Part shown: piece by piece, positions 1-5,262 of the stretch
Position numbering within the stretch: position 1 is the stretch's first letter
Layout: every line of letters starts with the position of its first letter
Assembly: GCA_903865465.1 (NCBI GenBank)
Contig: CAIPJU010000250.1
Span: 1-5,262, forward strand
Direction of reading: 5' to 3'
Length of the DNA stretch: 5,262 nt
Source of the DNA: an uncultured Bacteroidota bacterium
Lineage (GTDB): Bacteria > Bacteroidota > Bacteroidia > Bacteroidales > VadinHA17
Program-made: the position numbers and the translations under genes
The notes under the pieces: generated by a model
The model's input: the letters and a program-made list of their open reading frames with translations, nothing else
Told to the model about the DNA's origin: nothing
Databases searched by the model: none

Positions 1-2889
1 GGCCAAAGGTTCAAAGGGAATTGTAAAATAGAATGTTGTACCTTTACCTACTTCGCTTTCGAGCCATATTTGACCACCCATAATTTCAACATATGATTTG
101 GAAATTGTCAAGCCTAGTCCGCTGCCTTCATAATCGCGGTTGTAGGACTCATTACCCTGCCTGAATCTTTCAAAAATTATTTGTTGCTGCGCCGGAGAGA
201 TTCCTACCCCGGTATCTTTAATGAAGAACTCAAGGGTTTCACCTTTACACTCATAGCCGAATTCAATAGAACCGCTCTTTGTAAACTTTATTGCATTTTT
301 AAGAAGGTTTGTCAGAATGCCAATTACTTTTTCATTATCAGTAATTATGATTGCTTTTTCAAGCGGCAGACCGGTTCTGAATTCCAACGACAAACCTTTG
401 TTCAGAACTTCCTGTCTGAAGAATTGGAATATAAATTCAATCTGTTTATTTATGTTGGTTTCAATTTTATCGACTTTCAGAACGCCCGATTCAATTATCG
501 ATATATCAATGATATTATTGATAGTATTTAACATCCTTGCTCCGCTTATCCTGATGATTTCGATAAAGTTCTGGCGGTCATCGCTCGAAAGGTCAGGGTT
601 GCTCAGTAATTCGGTAAAACCAAGAATTCCGTTCATGGGTGTCCTGATCTCGTGGCTCATGTTTGTCAGGAAAGTAGATTTGAGGCGATTACTTTCTTCA
701 GCTTTATCGAGGGCATCAATAATCTCTTTTTCAGCCCTCTTGCGTTCTGTTATGTCGAAGAAAGACCACACTCTTCCTCTTACTTCTCCGACGAGGTAAA
801 TAGGTTTTGAAATACGGTCAAAGACCCTGCCATCCTTAAAATGTACAAGGCTATCCGATTCCGCATCAGGGGTTTTATAGAGTTCCAAGACCTTGTTGAG
901 AAATTCCTCAGGATCGGTTAATTGTTCCAGAACATAGTTCAGCAGTGTATTATCATCTCCTGAAGAAACCACATTAGCAGGGACTTTCCACATTTTAGAA
1001 AACATCTCATTTGTTCTGAGAACGGCACCCTGATTACTTACAACCAGAATTCCGTTGTTTATCGATTCGAGAATGGCCTTCATGAGCGAAAGGGATTCTT
1101 TCAGTTTCTCCTCTGCAATTTTACGGTCAGTAATGTCGACCAGCGAAGCAATCATCTGTTGATTGCTTAATATGGCAAAAGAGCCTATTACCTGCTTTGG
1201 TTCCCCATATTTATTCAGGAATGAAAAATCATACCTGTCTGGCCCGTCATCCGGATTTAACCGTCTCCTGTCCTGAAAATCATTAAATCGATAAAGTTCA
1301 TTATAAGGAAGAAGCTGAGTCCAGCTCATTCCTGTAATTTCTTCCTTACTATAACCACTCCTTCTGCAAAACTCCTCGTTGACCATCGAAATAGTGGTGT
1401 CCGGATCAATTATTGCGATTGCACCTGAGCTGCTGTCGAAGATTGAATGGAAATTTTTCTCACTATCTATAAATGCCTGCTCTGTCTCCTTACGATCTGT
1501 TATGTTCTGATGTGTTCCTGAAATAAAAAGCGGCCTGCCATCTTTATCACGGATATGGACTTTTCCCCTGTCAAGTATCCATACCCAATTACCATTTTTA
1601 TGCTTCATCCTCAATTCACATTCATAATAAGCCAGCTCTCCACGGATGTGTTTTGCCAATAATTCATCAGATACTATTAAATCTTCAGGATGAACAAATT
1701 TATTTACTGTCTCAGTTGTGACAGGTGATATTTCTTTCAGGGTATAGCCTAGCATTTCTGCCCAGCGTTCATTATATATTTTTTCTCCGGTGAGAATATT
1801 CCATTCCCAGGTGCCCGCATCGGTGCCTTCCAGGATGTAGGAGAGTCTTTGTGTCTCATTTGCAAGCATCTCCTCAACTTTTTTATATGCAGTAATATCG
1901 TGGTAGTTCAATAATATGCCATCGATGTTTGGATCCTTTGTGAGATTTATAGCAGAGAGTTCGACCATTTTATAACTTCCATCCTTACATTGGTATCTGA
2001 ACTCCATTGTTTTTGTATTATTGTCTTCGTCTAAAACAGTGGAAAATTCTGTTTGAATGCGTCCCAAATCGTTGGGATGTATGGTCGACCACCCTTCAGT
2101 TCCAACAAGATCCTGAGGTTGCCAGCCGAACCATTTCTCGCAATTGGGACTCTTGTATTTGATAATGCCCTCCGGACTGATTATCCCAATCACATCTGAA
2201 ATATTGGAGATCATTTTACTATGTTTAATTTCACTCCACTTCAGCAGGTTAGTAAGTTTTACCCTGTCGAGGAACAGACCCGCCATATTGGCGTAGAGCT
2301 CTACCAGGGATTCATTTCTGATTGTCTTCCCTTTGCTGAAAATCAGAGTGAAATCACCTAAAACCTTATTCTCCTTAACAATTTTTACAATGAAAGATTC
2401 TTCGACATCAAATGTTTTTTCAATCAGCGAAATAATGACATTGGGAATCGCATTGACTGACAATTCTGACAAATGCAAAAAACGGGTTATTATATGTTGT
2501 TTTGTTTTTTCTGCTCTTATGGGGTCATGGTCCCAATGTTTATTGATTACTTCATAGCCAAGTGAGGAAAATACATGTTTGAGCGATTCTTTTATTCCCT
2601 CAAATGCTACAGTGGTGAAGTCAAGGCCGTTCTCGTCAAAAATATTAAGGGCGGCATATTTAGCACCCGATATATCAATAATGGTTTGCAGCAGTTTACT
2701 AAAATCAGGGGAGTCGTCTGTAAATTCGATAAATTCTGAGGCAGTCAGGATAAGTTTTCTGAAGATGGATTCTTCTTCTCTTTTGGCAGCAAGTTCTTTC
2801 TCAAGCCTTGTCTTCATCGAATTATATGCGAGCTGCAATTCCGTCAGCTCACTTATCAGAGTTTCTTTGGATTTTTTTTGTATATCCAT
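1..2889 (-). CDS. GAF/PAS multi-sensor histidine kinase (3' end outside window)
   Basis: Cytosolic sensor histidine kinase; 963 codons are open to the window edge and the C-terminus is missing. Order seen: coiled-coil-like start (about 1-40); GAF-type domain (about 40-212); PAS1 (224-335), PAS2 (344-467), PAS3 (475-590) and PAS4 (598-715), each followed by a DIT/NIT-type linker (D331-T333, N462-T464, D585-T587, D712-T714); HisKA with H-box MSHEIRTPMNG and phospho-acceptor H746; HATPase with N865 (N box), D892-T-G-V-G (G1) and G922-S-G-L-G-L (G2). E747 and T750 form the ExxT phosphatase motif, so it may both add and remove phosphate. PAS2 resembles the PAS_3 type (HPED, then a WVWILDRG stretch). 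No membrane helix is seen, so the signal is probably internal. The start is firm: an in-frame TAA lies four codons upstream (2899-2901) and a weak AAGG precedes the ATG. The partner regulator is not visible. A receiver domain could follow the ATPase beyond the edge. The ligands are unknown. Confidence 0.95.
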   Translation of the reverse strand, partial: MDIQKKSKETLISELTELQLAYNSMKTRLEKELAAKREEESIFRKLILTASEFIEFTDDSPDFSKLLQTIIDISGAKYAALNIFDENGLDFTTVAFEGIKESLKHVFSSLGYEVINKHWDHDPIRAEKTKQHIITRFLHLSELSVNAIPNVIISLIEKTFDVEESFIVKIVKENKVLGDFTLIFSKGKTIRNESLVELYANMAGLFLDRVKLTNLLKWSEIKHSKMISNISDVIGIISPEGIIKYKSPNCEKWFGWQPQDLVGTEGWSTIHPNDLGRIQTEFSTVLDEDNNTKTMEFRYQCKDGSYKMVELSAINLTKDPNIDGILLNYHDITAYKKVEEMLANETQRLSYILEGTDAGTWEWNILTGEKIYNERWAEMLGYTLKEISPVTTETVNKFVHPEDLIVSDELLAKHIRGELAYYECELRMKHKNGNWVWILDRGKVHIRDKDGRPLFISGTHQNITDRKETEQAFIDSEKNFHSIFDSSSGAIAIIDPDTTISMVNEEFCRRSGYSKEEITGMSWTQLLPYNELYRFNDFQDRRRLNPDDGPDRYDFSFLNKYGEPKQVIGSFAILSNQQMIASLVDITDRKIAEEKLKESLSLMKAILESINNGILVVSNQGAVLRTNEMFSKMWKVPANVVSSGDDNTLLNYVLEQLTDPEEFLNKVLELYKTPDAESDSLVHFKDGRVFDRISKPIYLVGEVRGRVWSFFDITERKRAEKEIIDALDKAEESNRLKSTFLTNMSHEIRTPMNGILGFTELLSNPDLSSDDRQNFIEIIRISGARMLNTINNIIDISIIESGVLKVDKIETNINKQIEFIFQFFRQEVLNKGLSLEFRTGLPLEKAIIITDNEKVIGILTNLLKNAIKFTKSGSIEFGYECKGETLEFFIKDTGVGISPAQQQIIFERFRQGNESYNRDYEGSGLGLTISKSYVEIMGGQIWLESEVGKGTTFYFTIPFEPLA

Positions 2890-2950
2890 GATAGCGCCTT
2901 ATCTATAGAGTCTTTCTTTCTTCAGGGATCAGTTATTATCGTTGTTTTAT

Positions 2951-2985
2951 CTTACCCATTAAAACTACTCATAAAATGGGATAAG
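2951..2985 (-). repeat. Inverted repeat in the kinase leader
   Basis: CTTACCCATT (2951-2960) faces AATGGGATAAG (2975-2985). This gives ten pairs with one bulged base around a 14-base loop. It sits 62-96 bases upstream of the kinase ATG. No T-run follows on the minus strand (the next bases are AAAACAAC), so it is not a normal intrinsic terminator. It could be an operator or a leader RNA hairpin. Confidence 0.45.
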
Positions 2986-3146
2986 TTCAGCCAAATTATG
3001 AATGCAGGTACGAAGTTAATTCTGTAATATATTAAAGCTAAAATATTTAGCATGTTTTTTAAGTTTAATAAAAGTCAAATCTTCTGTTTCCTTTTGAGTG
3101 AGAGATTCAGGAAATAGTAATAATATAAAGGTAAAAAATGGATATC

Positions 3147-3176
3147 TAAAAATAGAATTTTTTACTAATAGTTCAA
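3147..3176 (-). promoter_or_regulatory. Candidate Bacteroidetes-type promoter for the kinase gene
   Basis: On the minus strand, TTG (3176-3174) is followed by 19 bases and then TATTTTTA (3154-3147). This matches the Bacteroidetes primary sigma pattern TTG-N19-21-TAnnTTTG except for the last base. Transcription would begin near 3143, leaving a leader of about 250 bases before the kinase ATG. The region is AT-rich, so chance matches to this pattern are easy. The adjacent palindrome at suitable spacing raises its credibility. Confidence 0.35.
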
Positions 3177-3198
3177 TGATTGATTAAGATCAATGATT
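3175..3198. promoter_or_regulatory. FNR/CRP-type palindrome TTGAT-N4-ATCAA
   Basis: The core TTGATTAAGATCAA (3180-3193) matches the FNR consensus TTGAT-N4-ATCAA exactly. The dyad extends to 3175-3198 with a single mismatched pair (3178/3195), so 9 of 10 positions per arm are symmetric. A direct repeat TCAATGATT (3173-3181 and 3190-3198) overlaps it. The centre is about 43 bases upstream of the predicted start of kinase transcription, close to the classic -41.5 activator position. A Crp/Fnr-family activator is the natural candidate. The binding protein is inferred, not seen. Confidence 0.45.
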
Positions 3199-3286
3199 TG
3201 AATTTATGATACTTTTTTAACTGAGTTCACTCCGAAAAGATTTTTTCCCATAGATCCCTGAGGAGACTTTTAAAATACTGCCGATA

Positions 3287-3330
3287 TGCCATTCATAGTT
3301 TCGGTTTTACTTAATGAATGGTAAATGGCA
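3287..3330 (-). terminator. Hairpin just downstream of the transporter; possible terminator
   Basis: CCATTCAT (3289-3296) pairs perfectly with ATGAATGG (3314-3321), and TGCCATT (3287-3293) can instead pair with AATGGCA (3324-3330). It begins 15 bases after the transporter stop codon, where the operon should end. On the minus strand no strong T-run follows the stem directly; only ATTTTAAAA occurs further down. It is therefore a poor intrinsic terminator, or a 3' RNA-stabilising structure. Confidence 0.35.
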
Positions 3331-3344
3331 GATAAGATGGAGCA

Positions 3345-4250
3345 TCACAAGTGTCTGATTATTCTTTTAAACGGCGCTATTAGTGTGTTCCATGGTATTT
3401 CTGAAAGAACCATCAAAATAAGTATTTCGGGTCCAAAATAGGCAGAAGCAAGTACTATTGCCATTCCATTGTTCATGTAAGCTGCCGTAACGGAAAAGGC
3501 AATTTTGTCCTCTTTGTTCTCCCGGTAGCATATAAGGTAACCAATTAAATGTAATAAAATGAACACAATGTAAAGAATAGCAGTTTTCCATACAAGAGAT
3601 GAAGGATTAGCGAGGATGATATTCCTCTGCGAAGAGATGGCAACGAAGACTAATGCAAACAGAAGAAAAATATTGGCGGAAGTGAAGAGGTGCTGATTCC
3701 TGTTGACAACAACTGGAAAGGACTTCTTAATGAACTGCGTCAGCAGCAGTGGCAGAAAAACAAGTATAGCGATATCCCTGAATAAAAGTAATTTGTTTAT
3801 TTCCAGTCCTTTAGTCCCGATTAGCCAAAACAACAAGGGGATTGTGAAGGGTGCAATGACCTGTGTAACAAGAACAATACTCATTGCAAGTGAAATATTG
3901 CCCTTGAGTAAATCGGTAAGGGCAGGAGTAGAGACACCCGCAGGCATTGCTGCAAGCAGAAGTATTCCAATAGCTAGATGTCTGTCGAATGTGCTGACGA
4001 GCAGGAAGAAAACAATAGGAATTATGATCATATAAACCAGGGCAATATAGGCCATAAGTTTATAATCCTTCATTTTATCAATTATCTCAATCGCATCAAT
4101 TTTAAGGAAGACAAAAAAGAGCATAAGTCCCAATATGATTTTGGTCAGGTACTTTGGTGGTTCGAAAGCGAAGGGCTGCCATAATCCAAATAAAATCCCA
4201 GCTATAAGGATTAGCCAGAAATATTTCTCTATCAGGTGACTTATTTTCAT
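3345..4250 (-). CDS. BASS-superfamily (bile acid:sodium symporter-like) transporter
   Basis: Predicted inner-membrane secondary transporter of the BASS/SBF fold, 301 residues, the usual size. About ten hydrophobic segments are visible, near residues 10-25, 35-50, 63-86, 91-115, 119-145, 157-173, 190-207, 219-242, 250-272 and 274-297. Family signs are the broken-helix motif MPAGVSTPALTDLLKGN (102-118) and the matching late motif AAYMNNGMA (256-264), which cross in the transport core. The ATG at 4250 is preferred; a TTG at 4259 would add only three residues. Neither start has a Shine-Dalgarno sequence. The gene starts 15 bases after the AraC stop, so the two are probably cotranscribed. Residues that bind sodium in the known bacterial homologue appear changed (T108, P109, A122, V126, T255, M259), so sodium coupling is doubtful. 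It lacks Acr3-type arsenite features such as the helix-4 cysteine. The substrate is unknown. Confidence 0.85.
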   Translation of the reverse strand: MKISHLIEKYFWLILIAGILFGLWQPFAFEPPKYLTKIILGLMLFFVFLKIDAIEIIDKMKDYKLMAYIALVYMIIIPIVFFLLVSTFDRHLAIGILLLAAMPAGVSTPALTDLLKGNISLAMSIVLVTQVIAPFTIPLLFWLIGTKGLEINKLLLFRDIAILVFLPLLLTQFIKKSFPVVVNRNQHLFTSANIFLLFALVFVAISSQRNIILANPSSLVWKTAILYIVFILLHLIGYLICYRENKEDKIAFSVTAAYMNNGMAIVLASAYFGPEILILMVLSEIPWNTLIAPFKRIIRHL

Positions 4251-4263
4251 ATTATTCAAGCAG

Positions 4264-4281
4264 ATTCAGAAATTTCTGAAT
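4264..4281. repeat. 18-base perfect palindrome over the AraC stop codon
   Basis: ATTCAGAAATTTCTGAAT reads the same on both strands with no spacer. It covers the last codons and the TGA of the AraC gene and lies just upstream of the transporter start. As RNA it would form only a short stem with a tight loop. As DNA it could be a dimer site. Part of it is coding sequence, so it may be chance. Confidence 0.5.
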
Positions 4282-5165
4282 TTCAGTGGGCTTAAATGAA
4301 CGTGTTTCTTAAAGAAGTTGTTGAAGTGAGTGGTCTCGGTAAATCCCAAAGCCCAGGCAATTTCAGAAACTGACCAGGCGCTGTGCTTTAGCAAAATCTT
4401 TGCTTCCTGTAAAAATCGTTCGGCAATTAAATGAGAGGTGGTTTTTTTAGTTGTCTCTTTAAGAGCCCGGTTTAAATGGTTCACATGTATATTCAGCTGA
4501 CGGGAGAAATCGGAAGCCGAACGCAGGGTTATTGTCTGGTGGTTTTCGTCAATAGGGAACTGACGTTCGAGTAATTCTAAAAACAGTGTGGAAATTCTTT
4601 GGGAAGCATGTAAAGCATGTTTGTTCGAAGCAGCTGGCGGCTCCATTTTCATCGCGAAATGGAGCAGTTCAAAAACAAGTGTTCGTAATACGTCATATTT
4701 ATGAATATAAACAGAATTGATCTCTTCGAACATACGATAATAGACTGACTGAACCCTGATTACCTGTTCATCAGTAAGTTCAAATATGTGAGTCCCTTCA
4801 GGTTGAAATACGGAATATTGATTCAGGCTTCCAAAATCAAGAAAGAAAGAGTGATTAAAGACGCAAAAAGAACCATTTCTGACATTATCCAAATGTTCCC
4901 ATTTGTAAGGTATCTGAGGATTTGAAAAGGATAAGGCCTGCTTTTTTACATCCACAATTTTATCGGCAAAGTGTACTTTGCTGTTGCCAATTACCAGCAT
5001 GATCTTATAGAAATCCCTTCGTTTATAAGGCACTGGTTGCGCCTTCTCGCCAACAAATGGTTCCAGAGGAAACACATTGAAATGACCAATCTCATTGCGT
5101 ATATTATCCGGCATCCAATCCAGTTTCTTTTTGTAAAATTCTTCTAATGTTTCAATCTTTTCCAT
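4266..5165 (-). CDS. AraC-family transcriptional regulator
   Basis: DNA-binding regulator of 299 residues, normal length for the family. The N-terminal half (about 25-115) looks like the cupin-type ligand-binding part, with a YKRRDFYKIMLVIG strand (47-60) and the SFSNPQIPY stretch (79-87) typical of such sensors. The C-terminal 100 residues carry two helix-turn-helix units: ASDFSRQLNIHVNHLNRALK (217-236) and SVSEIAWALGFTETTHFNNF (265-284), followed by the family's closing pattern KKHVHLSPLKFR. The start is fixed by a TGA directly before the ATG. There is no Shine-Dalgarno sequence. It is the first gene of a two-gene operon with a BASS-type transporter, so it probably senses the transported compound or a product of it and controls this operon. 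Regulators of this type usually activate, but the sequence does not show the direction. Confidence 0.92.
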   Translation of the reverse strand: MEKIETLEEFYKKKLDWMPDNIRNEIGHFNVFPLEPFVGEKAQPVPYKRRDFYKIMLVIGNSKVHFADKIVDVKKQALSFSNPQIPYKWEHLDNVRNGSFCVFNHSFFLDFGSLNQYSVFQPEGTHIFELTDEQVIRVQSVYYRMFEEINSVYIHKYDVLRTLVFELLHFAMKMEPPAASNKHALHASQRISTLFLELLERQFPIDENHQTITLRSASDFSRQLNIHVNHLNRALKETTKKTTSHLIAERFLQEAKILLKHSAWSVSEIAWALGFTETTHFNNFFKKHVHLSPLKFRNF

Positions 5166-5262
5166 TCAATCATCAGATTGTTACATATTGTATTTTGCTG
5201 CAAAAGAATATGATTTTAAGTAGTATTCATAACAAATACGAAACTAAAAATTACATTTTTCA
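5166..5262 (-). promoter_or_regulatory. Upstream region of the AraC-transporter operon
   Basis: These 97 AT-rich bases run to the window edge and hold no gene. They contain the palindrome TTTTGC-T-GCAAAA (5193-5205), 28 bases before the AraC ATG, and two ATTGT copies exactly 10 bases apart (5177-5181 and 5187-5191). Either could be part of an operator, for example for autoregulation. No promoter matches the Bacteroidetes pattern with correct spacing; the closest -7-like element is TTCTTTTG (5208-5201 on the minus strand). The promoter may lie partly beyond the window. Confidence 0.35.

Larger units (their letters stand above)
2890..3344. other. Intergenic region, leader of the kinase gene
   Basis: This 455-base gap between the transporter stop and the kinase start is very AT-rich and holds no convincing gene on either strand; the short open frames are broken quickly by stops. 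It contains, from right to left, a hairpin just past the transporter, a TTGAT-N4-ATCAA palindrome, a candidate promoter for the kinase, and two inverted repeats that would lie in the kinase leader RNA. The length and the number of dyads suggest regulation of the kinase. A small RNA cannot be excluded from sequence alone. Confidence 0.8.

Noticed and set aside
317..799. A 160-codon plus-strand open frame, with a second overlapping one at 181-531
   Set aside because: Both are antisense to the HisKA/HATPase part of the kinase, which has all its catalytic motifs. Their translations look like no family.
2333..2908. Plus-strand open frames at 2333-2557 and 2579-2908
   Set aside because: They lie opposite the GAF-type and coiled-coil part of the kinase, are serine-rich shadows, and have no supporting context.
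2990..3000. TAATTTGG on the minus strand as a -7 promoter element
   Set aside because: It does not match TAnnTTTG in register, and there is no TTG at the right distance upstream.
3037..3060. GCTAAA-ATA-TTTAGC stem followed by a T-run, like a plus-strand terminator
   Set aside because: The stem is almost all A/T pairs and no plus-strand gene precedes it to terminate. It is kept only as a leader dyad.
3367..3591. Minus-strand 74-codon frame inside the transporter gene
   Set aside because: It is out of frame within a well-supported coding region and its sequence shows no recognisable features.
3703..4184. Plus-strand open frames at 3703-4035 and 3978-4184
   Set aside because: Both are antisense shadows of the transporter gene, whose membrane-protein pattern is clear in its own frame.
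3345..4250. Arsenite permease (Acr3) identity for the transporter
   Set aside because: The helix-4 cysteine and the late-helix glutamate expected in Acr3 are not present, the protein is shorter than usual Acr3, and no ArsR or arsenate reductase is nearby.
4251..4259. TTG start for the transporter at 4259
   Set aside because: It adds only M-N-N before an ATG that fits better, and there is no ribosome-binding signal to favour it.

Overview
The window is 5,262 bases of AT-rich bacterial chromosome with three genes, all on the minus strand. The organism looks like a member of the Bacteroidetes (Bacteroidota) or a close relative. This is an inference from the AT-rich composition, the near absence of Shine-Dalgarno sequences, a candidate promoter of the TTG-N19-TAnnTTTG type, and a large soluble GAF/PAS sensor kinase of a style common there. 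No species can be named.

Layout, read along the minus strand from right to left. (1) 5262-5166: upstream region with a small palindrome. (2) 5165-4266: an AraC-family regulator with an N-terminal cupin-like sensor part and a C-terminal double helix-turn-helix. (3) 4250-3345: a ten-helix transporter of the bile acid:sodium symporter (BASS/SBF) superfamily, starting 15 bases after the regulator stops. The pair is very probably one operon. (4) 3344-2890: a 455-base intergenic region holding a hairpin just after the transporter, an exact TTGAT-N4-ATCAA palindrome (FNR/CRP-type half sites), a candidate promoter beside it, and a long leader with inverted repeats. (5) 2889-1: a multi-sensor histidine kinase with the order coiled coil, GAF, four PAS domains, HisKA, HATPase. 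It is open at the left edge, so any receiver domain after the ATPase would lie outside the window.

The AraC protein most likely controls its own operon and the transporter, perhaps in response to the transported compound; the substrate cannot be read from the sequence. The kinase appears to be a separate transcription unit. It is a cytosolic multi-input sensor, and its expression may be controlled by a Crp/Fnr-family protein. No response regulator, RNA gene, mobile element or CRISPR array is visible.

The points most worth a second look are the FNR/CRP-like box placed at about -43 relative to a Bacteroidetes-type promoter, and the apparent loss in the BASS transporter of the residues that bind sodium in the structurally known homologue. 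I found no strong evidence of a wholly new system.
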